The translations under genes and the position numbers were made by a program. From a virus, in the IMG/VR virus record IMGVR_UViG_3300038678_000291, positions 19,018 through 83,017 of that record: DNA of 64,000 bases. One strand, given 5' to 3'. The notes beneath the pieces were generated by a model. It saw nothing but the letters and a program-made list of their open reading frames with translations, was not told the origin of the DNA and searched no databases. Below are positions 55,398 to 64,000 of this stretch, in pieces; position 1 is the stretch's first letter, and each line of letters starts with the position of its first letter.

Positions 55398-55826
55398 ATG
55401 AAAGATATTAAAGCCATAATTTATAGCACCATTACCGATGATGCTACATTCAAAACTTTAACGGGGGCGACTGCTAGTGACAAGAGATTATACCGCAATT
55501 TTCCCCCGGAGCAGGTTGATAAGACAAATCCCTGGGTAACAATGTTTACCATCGCAGGGGGGTTATTCGGGCCTGATCAGATTGGCGATGTGCAAGTACC
55601 GGATATTATCCTGACGCTGGATATATGGGGGCTGGATGCTGATGCAGTAGATGATGTATTTGACCAACTCGTGATATTGCTCAACCGGCAGACCTTAACG
55701 GCCACAGGCCATAAGATATTTTATGTGGGACTGGACGGATTCAATGATTTAGTGGAGGTAGAGCCAGACGAAACCATTTACCACAAAAACTGTAGGTTTC
55801 GGCTAAAGGATATAGTGGAAACCTGA
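55398..55826 (+). CDS. Tail terminator/completion-like protein
   Basis: The 142-residue protein: IKAIIYSTITDDATFKTL, DKRLYRNFPPEQVDKTNPWVTMFTIAG, VPDIILTLDIWGLDADAVDDVFDQLVILLN. The alpha/beta sandwich pattern matches DUF3168/gpU-type tail terminators that cap the tube. It sits directly before the tube gene as expected. Confidence 0.78.
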   Translation: MKDIKAIIYSTITDDATFKTLTGATASDKRLYRNFPPEQVDKTNPWVTMFTIAGGLFGPDQIGDVQVPDIILTLDIWGLDADAVDDVFDQLVILLNRQTLTATGHKIFYVGLDGFNDLVEVEPDETIYHKNCRFRLKDIVET

Positions 55827-55853
55827 GCAGGATAAAACTTAACTAAGCCGGGG

Positions 55854-55951
55854 AGGGGGTAGCTCCCCCGTGGATTCCCTTATCCCCCTGGTAAGCCAAT
55901 AATGAAGGGGTTGTTGGCGGGCATTTTGTGTCCGTTGATGACCCCTTTTTT
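55854..55951 (+). terminator. Paired hairpins ahead of the tail tube gene
   Basis: A G5/C5 hairpin (55855-55859 with 55865-55869) is followed by a long-loop stem AAGGGGT/ACCCCTT (55905-55911 with 55941-55947). The stem contains GCGGGC/GTCCGT (55917-55922 with 55930-55935) and runs into six T. A real intrinsic terminator or attenuator; the tube gene then has its own strong AAGGAGG. Confidence 0.65.
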
Positions 55952-55987
55952 GTTGGATAACAACTTAACCACAAGGAGGAAAGAGAA

Positions 55988-56488
55988 ATGGGACAGATCG
56001 GAAGTGTTGAAAACATAGTTTTTGGACTGTGCAATGTAAGTATTGGCGGAGTCAATCTTGGGTTTTCTAAGGGAGGGACAGAAGCCATAATTACCCAATC
56101 GGTTGTAGAGGCCACCATAGATGATGCTGGCGATGTTCCCGTGGCATTATACGACAAGGGAACAATGATTGAGGTTGTAGTAAACATGGTGGAATATGCG
56201 GACTTAGACAAAATCGCTTTGGCATTTCCAACGGCAACCATAAGGGCTGATCGCATAACATTTGGCAGACAGGCCGGGAGTGTAATCTCCTCCGGGGTGC
56301 TTATCATAGACCCGCTTGATAGCAAAGGGCACAATATTACTATCTACAAGGCTGCTCCTGTAGGTGAGGCAACCCTGGGATATAACAACGATGACCTCAG
56401 AGTGTTTACCGCCAGATTCAAAGGATTATATGACAGCAGCCGCTCGGAAGGTGATCGTGTATTCCGTATTGGCGGACCTAATTCCTAG
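55988..56488 (+). CDS. Major tail tube protein
   Basis: The 166-residue beta-rich protein (GLCNVSIGGVNLGFSKGGTEAIITQ, VEATIDDAGDVPVALYDKGTMIEVVVNMVE, DLRVFTARFKGLYDSSR) resembles siphovirus tube proteins in size, fold and place before the chaperones and tape measure. AAGGAGGAAAG precedes the ATG. Confidence 0.82.
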   Translation: MGQIGSVENIVFGLCNVSIGGVNLGFSKGGTEAIITQSVVEATIDDAGDVPVALYDKGTMIEVVVNMVEYADLDKIALAFPTATIRADRITFGRQAGSVISSGVLIIDPLDSKGHNITIYKAAPVGEATLGYNNDDLRVFTARFKGLYDSSRSEGDRVFRIGGPNS

Positions 56489-56496
56489 GGGGGGAT

Positions 56497-56832
56497 ATGA
56501 AGGAAATAAATTATGATGAGGTGCTTTGCGAAGAGGGCTTGACCATAATCCTCAAAGGCAAAAAGTATGAAGTTAAGGCTCCCTCTTTGCTTCAGATATT
56601 TGCTTTTGAGAAAATGACTAACGACTTGGCCAAGCTGAAAACCATGAGCAAAATCGTTTCCCAAATCAAGGGCATTATCCGTACCGTTTTTGATGCCGTG
56701 CCGGATGAGGTATTGGATAATTGTCCCCTTAAAGTGCTCAGGAAAATGCTTGCTGATGTCAAGGAGCTTATCCAGCAAACCATGTTTCCTGGTATGCCCA
56801 AAGAGGGAATAACAGACAAAAAAAAACAGTAG
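56497..56832 (+). CDS. Tail assembly chaperone, short form (G-like)
   Basis: The 111-residue helical protein (DEVLCEEGLTIILKGKKYEVKAPSLLQIFAFEK) lies between tube and tape measure. It ends in a Lys-rich DKKKQ encoded by the A9 slippery run. It is the lambda gpG equivalent. Confidence 0.82.
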   Translation: MKEINYDEVLCEEGLTIILKGKKYEVKAPSLLQIFAFEKMTNDLAKLKTMSKIVSQIKGIIRTVFDAVPDEVLDNCPLKVLRKMLADVKELIQQTMFPGMPKEGITDKKKQ

Positions 56833-57146
56833 ATCGCTATAAAGCGGTCTTTGAGGGCTTTGCAAGGCTAGCCAGGATTTACGGGTGGACACACAACCAA
56901 GTTGGGTCATTAACCGCCAAGCAGTTCTGGGCATATCTTGGGGCGTCTGATGTAATCATGGCTGGAGAGCAACTAAGAGCGATTGAGGCGGTAACTTATC
57001 CCCTAATGAAAGACAGCGACAGGCAAAAGATTTTCTCAAGTTACATGATGATTATTGACCCTAAGCATGAAGAGAAACAGATAGCAGCTTCTATGGCTAA
57101 GCTGGATGCGCTCAAGGGCAAGTTTGGTTACAAAGGAAAAAGGTAA
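56497..57146 (+). CDS. Tail assembly chaperone, long form by -1 frameshift (GT-like)
   Basis: A -1 shift on the A9 run (56818-56826), six bases before the short-form stop, enters a frame with no stop until 57146. The extension reads VDRYKAVFEGFARLARIYGW, then QFWAYLGASDVIMAGEQLRAIEAV, and ends KGKFGYKGKR. This is the lambda GT arrangement: a minor fusion product that recruits the tape measure. The long form ends at the first base of the tape-measure ATG. Confidence 0.82.
56818..56826 (+). promoter_or_regulatory. Slippery A9 frameshift site
   Basis: Nine A residues in the phase A-AAA-AAA permit tandem tRNA-Lys slippage by -1. The zero-frame stop TAG lies four codons or fewer downstream. A GATCGC...GCGGTC hairpin immediately after could stimulate it. 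Confidence 0.75.
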
Positions 57147-59542
57147 TGGCATTTGATGCAGGTAGTCTTGTAGCTAGGCTAAGGCTGGATACCAGGGGCT
57201 TTGTAGCGGGCTTGCGAGGCACCACTGCCCAGTTGGGCCAAGTAGACAGACAGGCTATTAGAACTGACAGTGTCTTTGGCGGTCTGTCCAGGACGGCGGG
57301 CACCCTTGCCCGGACTCTTGGCCCTGCACTGGGGCTGGGGGCCTTGGTGATTGGTTTTAAGAAATCCATTGATGCCGCTGGTGAATTTGAGAAAGAGTTC
57401 GCCAATGTAGCTACCCTGGTTGATACCACAACCGTAAGCATGGATAATCTTAAAGAAGGCATCATGGAAATGAGCGTGGATGTAACCAAAACCACCACCG
57501 ACCTAACCCAGGGGCTATATCAGGTAATCTCTGCTGGCGTGGATAGCGCTGATGCCCTTGAGGTTTTAAGAGTGTCTGCTGTAGCCGCTACTGCTGGCCT
57601 CTCAGATACCCGGACATCGGTGGATGCCATTACCACTGTTTTAAATGCTTATGGTCTGGCGGTAGATCAAGCTACCGATGTTAGTGACCTGATGTTCCAA
57701 ACTGTAAAGTTAGGCAAAACTACTTTTACGGAACTTGCCAGCTCAATCGGTACGGTGATTTCCCCGGCTGCTGCGGTAGGAATTGAGTTAGAGGATTTAT
57801 TTGCAACGATAGCTACCCTCACCAAAGGAGGCATTGAGACCAGAACGGCTACTATGGCTCTGCGTGCTACCTTGATGTCAATTTTAAAACCCACCGATGA
57901 TGCCAGAAAAATGGCTAAAAAGCTTGGACTGGAGTGGTCAGCAAATGCTCTCAAAATCAAAGGATTAATTCCTTTTTTGAATGACATGAAGGAAGCTACT
58001 GGCGGTAACACTGAGATAATGGCCGAGCTTATTCCCGAAACCAGGGCGTTGAATGCAGTGTTAGCCCTAACTGGCTCACAATCTGAAGAGTTGAACAGAA
58101 TATTAGGAGAGATGGGGGAACGGTTAGGCTCAACCCAAGAGGCTTTTGAGAAACAAGAGGATATTTATGAAGCTCAAGCCAAGAAACTGGGAATCCTGGT
58201 TGACAGAATACAGATTAAAATCGGTAATTATTTTTTGCCAGCCCTAACCAGAATGTTGCGGGGCACCCTTGACATATTTGATGAAGTAGAAAACAGGCTG
58301 GCCGCAATAGAGCTAAAGGGATTGACCGCACAGCTAGAAGATAACACAAGAAATATAAAAATGTGGGCATCCGAATTGTCAAAACTGGAAACAGGGGCGG
58401 TTAGTCTTGGTCAAAGATTGCGGGAAGCTTTAACAATTGAAACTCGTGTGGAAGCCATAACTCGCGTAAAAGGCAGCATTAAAGAACTAGCCACTGAGTC
58501 CCAAAACCTGCAAAAACAGATTACAGAAACCATGGATACCTTTAAAACCAAAACCAACGAAGCAACTACTGAAATCAATAAACTAGCTAAAGCCACCGAA
58601 GAAGCTGCTGGAAAAATAAAAACTGGCTGGAAAGAATTGACGGATGACATGAAAGGCTCTCTTGAGGAACTGGGAGTTGTTACCAAGCCATTATTTGACG
58701 AGCAGGCGAATACCGCCCTGGCAGCATTTGAGCAAATCGCCGATCAGCAGGCACTCAACTATGATGATCGAATTAAGCTAACAGAAGCCTTTTTCGCCAA
58801 TTTAACCAGCCTGGCGGAAGGGATTGACCCAAAAACAGCACTGGGATTTGATCCCGAACTAGCCTTGTCAGAGCTTGCGGAGATGCAGGAAGCGGCCATA
58901 AGCGGCTTAACTGAGACTACCAACGCAACAGGAGATTTAATCAAAAAAGCCGGAGATGCCATGAAAACCGAGGGGGATACGATAACCCTAACCCTCAAGG
59001 GCCAGGCTGTTTCTACCCAACAATACATAAAAACCATTTCTGATTCAGTCTCCGAATGGCTTAAGTCTGCTACAACACAAACGGTGTTTGAGATTGATAT
59101 TCGCAAAGCTGCCCTACAGACAGGACTTAATGATATGGCGGTAAGCGTTTCCCATTGGGCAAATGAATATATGGGTTATGAGATGGAAATAACTGGGTTT
59201 ATCACAGGGGAAACAAAAAAAAGAGAGGCTATCGTAAATGCCTCTGTCCAGACAATGATCAATAGTCTGCTTGCATACCAACGGCAACTAGCCACAATTC
59301 GGATGCCTGAAGTTGGGGAAATGCCCAGTGCTCAGCTTGGTATGCCCCGTGTCCCCAGGGACATGCCCGTTTTTGTGCACGAGGGCGAGGCTATAATTCC
59401 CGCCAACCAGAATCTCAACAATGACAACCGTCAAGATAACCGGCAAGTGTCCATCACCATAAATCAGCAGCCAGGAGAAAGTACTTCTGATTTAGTGGAT
59501 TCCTTACAGCAAGCGCTGGAATTACCTGGGGATTATTCCTGA
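57146..59542 (+). CDS. Tail tape measure protein
   Basis: The 798-residue protein has a TP901-type core (FEKEFANVATLVDTTTVSMDNLKEGIMEMSVDVTKTTTDLTQGLYQVISAGVDS...AVAATAGLSDTRTSVDAI...IGTVISPAAAVGIELEDLFATIATLTKGG). Long helical regions and a conserved C-terminal VFVHEGEAIIPANQN follow. Length sets tail length; about 800 residues fits a tail somewhat above 100 nm by the usual scaling. Confidence 0.93.
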   Translation: MAFDAGSLVARLRLDTRGFVAGLRGTTAQLGQVDRQAIRTDSVFGGLSRTAGTLARTLGPALGLGALVIGFKKSIDAAGEFEKEFANVATLVDTTTVSMDNLKEGIMEMSVDVTKTTTDLTQGLYQVISAGVDSADALEVLRVSAVAATAGLSDTRTSVDAITTVLNAYGLAVDQATDVSDLMFQTVKLGKTTFTELASSIGTVISPAAAVGIELEDLFATIATLTKGGIETRTATMALRATLMSILKPTDDARKMAKKLGLEWSANALKIKGLIPFLNDMKEATGGNTEIMAELIPETRALNAVLALTGSQSEELNRILGEMGERLGSTQEAFEKQEDIYEAQAKKLGILVDRIQIKIGNYFLPALTRMLRGTLDIFDEVENRLAAIELKGLTAQLEDNTRNIKMWASELSKLETGAVSLGQRLREALTIETRVEAITRVKGSIKELATESQNLQKQITETMDTFKTKTNEATTEINKLAKATEEAAGKIKTGWKELTDDMKGSLEELGVVTKPLFDEQANTALAAFEQIADQQALNYDDRIKLTEAFFANLTSLAEGIDPKTALGFDPELALSELAEMQEAAISGLTETTNATGDLIKKAGDAMKTEGDTITLTLKGQAVSTQQYIKTISDSVSEWLKSATTQTVFEIDIRKAALQTGLNDMAVSVSHWANEYMGYEMEITGFITGETKKREAIVNASVQTMINSLLAYQRQLATIRMPEVGEMPSAQLGMPRVPRDMPVFVHEGEAIIPANQNLNNDNRQDNRQVSITINQQPGESTSDLVDSLQQALELPGDYS

Positions 59543-59931
59543 TGGCGGTCTGGTATTATCCGGCGGGGAATAGGGGTGCAGCTACCAAAATCGTAACGAT
59601 TCCTCTGTTTGAAGCAGCCCCATCACGGTTCCCTAAATTTACACATCAGTTTGTGGATGTAATGGCAGATGGAACAAAAAAACAACAGGATTTGGGCAAT
59701 GCCCGCCAAGAAATAGTTTTGAATATAAAAAACTTAGTCTTGGCCTACAAGAATGCCCTGGTTGATTTTATTGAAAACTATACTGATTACTCCAGTGAAA
59801 ATTTTGATTGGGATGCTGACGATGGTACCCAATACGATAATTTGTTTTTCTTGATAAGAAAAAATGATTTCAGAAAGCATAATGTAACATTGTTCGATGA
59901 GCAAATACGCATGATAGTGGAGCCGACTTAA
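59542..59931 (+). CDS. Distal tail/minor tail-tip protein
   Basis: The 129-residue protein (WYYPAGNRGAATKIVTIPLFEAAPSRFPKF...YSSENFDWDADDGTQYDNLFFLI) follows the tape measure, overlapping its stop by 1-4 bases. It is probably a tail-tip adaptor; the specific family was not recognised. Confidence 0.6.
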   Translation: MAVWYYPAGNRGAATKIVTIPLFEAAPSRFPKFTHQFVDVMADGTKKQQDLGNARQEIVLNIKNLVLAYKNALVDFIENYTDYSSENFDWDADDGTQYDNLFFLIRKNDFRKHNVTLFDEQIRMIVEPT

Positions 59932-62900
59932 TGTTTACTTTTCCCGCTAATTTCATAACTGAAATGCTCAAGAATGCAGGCGTAGAGTGGCGTACCCTGC
60001 TGGAGATAGAGGCAGCCAGCACGCTATACTATTCTGATCAGAAACTTACCGTTGACGCTCAAGTCTATTCGGCTATGGTCAAGGGTTTTGGTAAGGTACG
60101 AAATGGTAGAGCAGGCGTAGAGTTATATAACATCCCTAGAATAGATGACCAGATTAAACCGGGACAAACGATTACTTTCTACTTCTGGATGGTAGGGCTG
60201 GCCTCTGGTGACAAAGCCAAGATTTTTAAGGGTGTCATTAACGAAGATATTAAGGGCGGGGCACCTACATTATCATTTACTTGCTCTGGTATGGGCGAGT
60301 GGTTTGATAAGGAAATTTTGCAGCCATTATCTCCAGCCAGCTATCCCAATGCTGACCCCAGTTATTATGGCCGATTTATACCCGAAATACTTGGGGTAGT
60401 AAAGAATATTGAATGCCTGCCCATAGAAGCGGGCATGGCGACTACTCTGCGGGCAGATATTACCTCAAGCCAGACCACAATTGAAATCACGGATTATGCC
60501 CATGAGAGCCTTGCATTCCCCTCCTCCGGCACTGTATTTATTGGTGATGAGAAGATTACTTACACTAGTATTACTCAATCAGATACCCCCACGCTAAACG
60601 GCTGCACCAGGGGGGTAAGCGGTACTACCGCTACATCGCATAGTTATGGCGATGCGGTACTAGAAGATGTGGCCAGTGTCAAATATAAAATGTGTCAGTC
60701 TGACACAACCAATCCAATACAAGCTATGACCAAGCCCCGTATTATTCCCCTGGGCAGGACCGTAAAAGAGGCAGTGCAGATAGATGCATCTGATTACTCG
60801 ACCAACTTAAATACAGGAGAATTTACCTTAACCAACCTGCCAGCTATCAGACGCAAAATAGCCATTGCGGTAACTCAACAGCCCACCCACACAAATCCCG
60901 TTCAACCAGACCAGCCAATTACTACTCAGCCTATAGTTGATGTAACTCCGGGCACTCACGACCATATAGAATCTCAGCAAACCATTTCACTGTTCATGGA
61001 TACCAACTCAAATTTTGGGTTTTCTTCAGTATTAAATAACGAAAGAATTGTGAATGGTAAATTCACCGAATCTGGTTCTTGGGACCCGAATCTTTCAAAC
61101 TGGGAAATCAAGGTGCAGATGTCGGCCTATGCCGGATATTCTGGCGATTTGGTAGAAGGTAGAATTAAAGCCAGGTTGTGGCGGTCTGTATCAGCAGATT
61201 TTACTGCCCAAACAAAATGGTATGTCAATGGTGGGTTGAAAGAAAGCATAGATTGTGTGCTAAATGATGCTCCAGTAACTTATACAGGAGCATGGAAAAC
61301 CTTAACGAGTAATGACTGGGCGGATTTTCTTAATTCTAATAGCTATTTGACTGTATCCTCTTCTTCAGGGATTCCATCTGGCATAATTTATGGCAATGAG
61401 GTGTGGTTGGAAATTAGATTTACCCCCCCATCCCCCAGCAAAATCCTTACCTCCCCCAGAACTACCGATACCGTCAGTAACAGAACTACTGATATGGATT
61501 ATACGCAACAAGACGCCCTAGTAGGCGGTGATTCGGTGACAGATGCTTTTGGGGGGCCGCTTATAGCCAATGCTGAAGGGCGCAAGGATACTTCTGGTGG
61601 CCATTACACTGGCACACCCAATGCCCTGATAGAAAAACCCTGGGAGCAAATTCATTTTATGCTGGAACAATTCGGCAACGGTATAACCCACAGTGACATA
61701 GACATTTCTGGTTCGTTTGCTGACTGCGATACTAACTTGCCAAGTAACTGGAAATGGGGCTTTGCCATAACCAAAAATCTCCACCTGAATATCTTATTGA
61801 AACGGCTTGAACTACAAACCTGGTGTCGTTTTAAATGGGGGTTGGATGGGTTGGCCCGGCTGGAGCGCATTAAGACCAGCGGAACATCTATCAGGACATT
61901 AAATACCAACAGTGATTGCTTCCTTAGCGGGAAACTAGGGGATACCAACAGAGAGCTACTAATAAAATTCAGACGGCCAAAGTTAAACCAGCTTGCCAAT
62001 AAAGTAGCTGTGCAATATCTCCTTGACCCTACCCTGGGGCATTGGAGCAATCCTGATGCATATGATGAGATAATTGAGGATTCTGATTCAGATAGCATAA
62101 CTGAATATGGAGAACGCAAAAAAACCTGGAGAATGTGGGCGGTAAGAGATGACACTATGGCTCAGACATTGCGGGGGTACTTGCTGGATTATTACAAAGA
62201 CCCCAGGCAGGCTGTTTCCTACCTTACGGATTGGACACAGCTTCAATTACAAAGCAATGATTTGGTGGATATAATTAGCCAGCCTTCGGGAATCAGCGGG
62301 AAACATAGAATTTTTGATGTGGCCTATGATATGCCCATACCGCTCAGAGACAAAGGATTAAAGGTTCAGCTTACCCTGGTTGATCTGTTATCGGGGACTT
62401 TATTGCTTCCCGATCCGATCAGTTGTATTGCTGCTGGTGTTGATCCAACGACAGATGTAACCTTTTTAGTTGTTCCTATTCCCGCTGGATGTATAGCTAC
62501 TGGTGTTGATCCAGGGGTGATATTAGGCTCAACGATTGCCATACCTTCCCCCGCTGGATGTATCACTACTGATACCCGGTATTTCGATTCCAGTATATAT
62601 TTTGATTCAACTAGATATTTTGGTGTCCTCCCAATTGTGATACTAGGTTCAACAACTGCCCTCCCTGCTCCTGCTAATTGCATCACCAGCACACTGATAG
62701 GACTTGTACATACTGGGCACTTAGTTATTCCTGCACCTGTTGGCTGTATTACTGCTGGTGTTGATCCTGGGGTAATTTTAGGTTCAATAATTACCACCCC
62801 CGCCCCTGCTAGCTGTATAACTAACAGAGTTAATCCAACGATAGTTATAGGCGCAGAAGACTTAACAACTTATACTGAAGTTGACCCGAATAGTCGCATA

Positions 62901-63401
62901 ACAGTAACCTCGGCCAGGAGTACATTTACAGGATTAACAAGAAATGAAGACGCTTATGTTTATAAAGATTTTGGTGCTTTTTATTTTGGTGATTTTGAAA
63001 TATATGCAGATGTTCGGTTGAATTCAGGGAGCGAGAACGACTCTTTGGTTGGTATAATCGGTTTGTCTAATACAGTAAATGATTGGGATGATTGGGGAGC
63101 TGGTCTTTCAGTTCATTTTATGAAAGCAGGTGGAAACAATTATCTTGTTCTATTCGAGATAGGTGGCTCTAATGATTTTTATGTTATTTCGGGGGACACA
63201 ACCTATTATGTAACCTTCGAGAGGGTGGGCACGGCTTGCACTTTAAAAGTATATTCTGATTCTGCCAGAACCAATTTATTGGACACTCTGAGTATAACGG
63301 TGAACACAACGACATGGAGATATTTATATGTGACCATCAGTGGTAACACCGGAGACTCTTATGCTTGTAGCGGATATTCAGAAAACATTAAAATACTCTA
63401 A
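59931..63401 (+). CDS. Large tail-tip protein with repeats and C-terminal carbohydrate-binding-like domain
   Basis: A 1156-residue protein. The N-terminal third resembles tail-associated hub proteins (TLLEIEAASTLYYSDQKLTVDAQVYSAMVKGFG, ITFYFWMVGLASGDKAKIFKGVI). The middle is beta-rich with a GTVFIGDEKITYTSI repeat-like unit. Residues about 825-970 contain five degenerate units of the form PAPAGCI-x-GVDPGVILGS. The C-terminal about 170 residues (YVYKDFGAFYFGDFEIYADVRLN...) look like a LamG/concanavalin-type jelly roll. It is probably a structural hub with a receptor-binding tail. Confidence 0.75.
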   Translation: MFTFPANFITEMLKNAGVEWRTLLEIEAASTLYYSDQKLTVDAQVYSAMVKGFGKVRNGRAGVELYNIPRIDDQIKPGQTITFYFWMVGLASGDKAKIFKGVINEDIKGGAPTLSFTCSGMGEWFDKEILQPLSPASYPNADPSYYGRFIPEILGVVKNIECLPIEAGMATTLRADITSSQTTIEITDYAHESLAFPSSGTVFIGDEKITYTSITQSDTPTLNGCTRGVSGTTATSHSYGDAVLEDVASVKYKMCQSDTTNPIQAMTKPRIIPLGRTVKEAVQIDASDYSTNLNTGEFTLTNLPAIRRKIAIAVTQQPTHTNPVQPDQPITTQPIVDVTPGTHDHIESQQTISLFMDTNSNFGFSSVLNNERIVNGKFTESGSWDPNLSNWEIKVQMSAYAGYSGDLVEGRIKARLWRSVSADFTAQTKWYVNGGLKESIDCVLNDAPVTYTGAWKTLTSNDWADFLNSNSYLTVSSSSGIPSGIIYGNEVWLEIRFTPPSPSKILTSPRTTDTVSNRTTDMDYTQQDALVGGDSVTDAFGGPLIANAEGRKDTSGGHYTGTPNALIEKPWEQIHFMLEQFGNGITHSDIDISGSFADCDTNLPSNWKWGFAITKNLHLNILLKRLELQTWCRFKWGLDGLARLERIKTSGTSIRTLNTNSDCFLSGKLGDTNRELLIKFRRPKLNQLANKVAVQYLLDPTLGHWSNPDAYDEIIEDSDSDSITEYGERKKTWRMWAVRDDTMAQTLRGYLLDYYKDPRQAVSYLTDWTQLQLQSNDLVDIISQPSGISGKHRIFDVAYDMPIPLRDKGLKVQLTLVDLLSGTLLLPDPISCIAAGVDPTTDVTFLVVPIPAGCIATGVDPGVILGSTIAIPSPAGCITTDTRYFDSSIYFDSTRYFGVLPIVILGSTTALPAPANCITSTLIGLVHTGHLVIPAPVGCITAGVDPGVILGSIITTPAPASCITNRVNPTIVIGAEDLTTYTEVDPNSRITVTSARSTFTGLTRNEDAYVYKDFGAFYFGDFEIYADVRLNSGSENDSLVGIIGLSNTVNDWDDWGAGLSVHFMKAGGNNYLVLFEIGGSNDFYVISGDTTYYVTFERVGTACTLKVYSDSARTNLLDTLSITVNTTTWRYLYVTISGNTGDSYACSGYSENIKIL

Positions 63402-63416
63402 AAAGGAGAACATAAC

Positions 63417-64000
63417 ATGGCTCTAATACCACCGGATTGGATTACTGCCGCTCCAGACGCAGGAAAAGAGTTACAGGTTGGGGAAGAAGGTGGAGCGGGA
63501 GATATTATAAACCGTCCTGCAAAAAAACTATGGGAATATATGCAACTAAATTCTACAAATGTGAAGTGGTATGGAGCTAGTGGGTCTGAGCAGGTAACTA
63601 CTGGCTCAATTACCACTGGTACTAATACCCTAACACTTGCTGCTGCCATAGACTTTGAGGATGGCCAGGGGATTTTAATAGCCGGGGCTGGAGCAGCAAG
63701 TGCAGATTTAATAACGCAAATTTCCAGCGGGGGCGGAACAGTTAATTTGGTGTTGGTTGATAATGCCTCCACAACGGTATCAGGAACGGCTGTTAAGCAT
63801 GATGATACTACGGCACTTCAAGGTGCCTTAAATGCAGCCTCTGCTGCAAAAACATTTTTGAAAATTCCCCCAGGAACCTATCTGTTTTCCAATTTGTCAC
63901 TTGGAGAAAGTTTTGAGGGAAAGGGAATAATCGGATATGGCCGTGAGGCTACAATTTTAGAGCATACAGGATCAGCAAATGCTATTGATATGAACAAGAC
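63417..64000 (+). CDS. Tail-spike-like protein with beta-helix start, truncated by window
   Basis: AAAGGAG precedes the ATG at 63417; the frame is open to the window edge (194 residues). The N-terminus reads IPPDWITAAPDAGKELQVGEEGGAGDIINRPAKKLW. Later come HDDTTALQGALNAASAAKTFLKIPPGTYLF and GKGIIGYGREATILEHTG, the entry into a pectate-lyase-like right-handed beta-helix. It is likely a receptor-binding or depolymerase spike. Confidence 0.82.
   Translation, partial: MALIPPDWITAAPDAGKELQVGEEGGAGDIINRPAKKLWEYMQLNSTNVKWYGASGSEQVTTGSITTGTNTLTLAAAIDFEDGQGILIAGAGAASADLITQISSGGGTVNLVLVDNASTTVSGTAVKHDDTTALQGALNAASAAKTFLKIPPGTYLFSNLSLGESFEGKGIIGYGREATILEHTGSANAIDMNK

Overview
The window is a contiguous piece of a tailed double-stranded DNA phage (siphovirus-type, HK97-fold capsid) that infects a bacterium. 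The evidence is a recognisable order of virion genes (terminase, portal, prohead protease, major capsid, connectors, tail tube, frameshifted tail chaperones, tape measure, tail tip), a recombination and replication module, a lysis region, and no host housekeeping genes or integrase. Shine-Dalgarno sequences and near-consensus TTGACA/TATACT promoters point to a bacterial host; the taxon cannot be fixed from the sequence. Both ends cut through genes, so the genome is larger than this window.

Layout. (1) 1-8.8 kb, minus strand: an early operon read leftward from a strong promoter at 8744-8772. It holds about 25 tiny genes, a ParB-like protein, DNA-binding proteins, a YopX protein, a nuclease-HTH protein and, at the left edge, a YqaJ-type exonuclease cut by the window. 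Between YopX and the exonuclease lie about 750 bases with no credible gene but many long complementary arms, the profile of a large ornate noncoding RNA. A 290-base perfect duplication and repeated intercistronic hairpins show cassette shuffling here. (2) 9.0-13.3 kb, plus strand: a Cro/XRE regulator, a replication initiator with an internal iteron array and a 13-G tract that breaks its frame, a possible helicase-loader-like protein, a DUF5131 protein, an HNH endonuclease behind its own promoter and a pseudoknot-like leader, and a RuvC-like resolvase. (3) 13.4-16.7 kb: a compact type IV-B CRISPR-Cas operon (csf1, cas11, csf2, csf3, CysH-like) with no adaptation genes, no Cas6, no DinG and no CRISPR array in the window. 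An 18-base perfect palindrome precedes it. (4) 16.7-25 kb: a zinc-finger protein with its own promoter, an amidase endolysin, a patatin phospholipase, lipoprotein, secreted and membrane proteins, a small minus-strand regulatory island, a PLD-like protein, and a replication-initiator-like/HNH fusion.

(5) 25.3-38.2 kb: DNA packaging and head genes, including a terminase with a fused small-subunit-like N terminus, a portal-MuF fusion, a prohead protease carrying a long cysteine-rich zinc-ribbon region, the major capsid protein and decoration-like proteins. Several are preceded by long-loop hairpins or pseudoknot-like leaders. (6) 38.2-53 kb: a large island of glycosyltransferases and methyltransferases, interleaved with small zinc and membrane proteins and a proteasome-like Ntn hydrolase, inserted between capsid and connector genes. 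(7) 53.2-64 kb: head-tail connectors, tail terminator, tube, chaperones, tape measure, tail-tip proteins and the start of a beta-helix tail-spike-like protein.

The most notable system is the phage-borne type IV-B effector operon. Next are the candidate giant RNA, the glycan/methylation island and the zinc-ribbon prohead protease. All functions are inferred from motifs read by eye; no database search was run.
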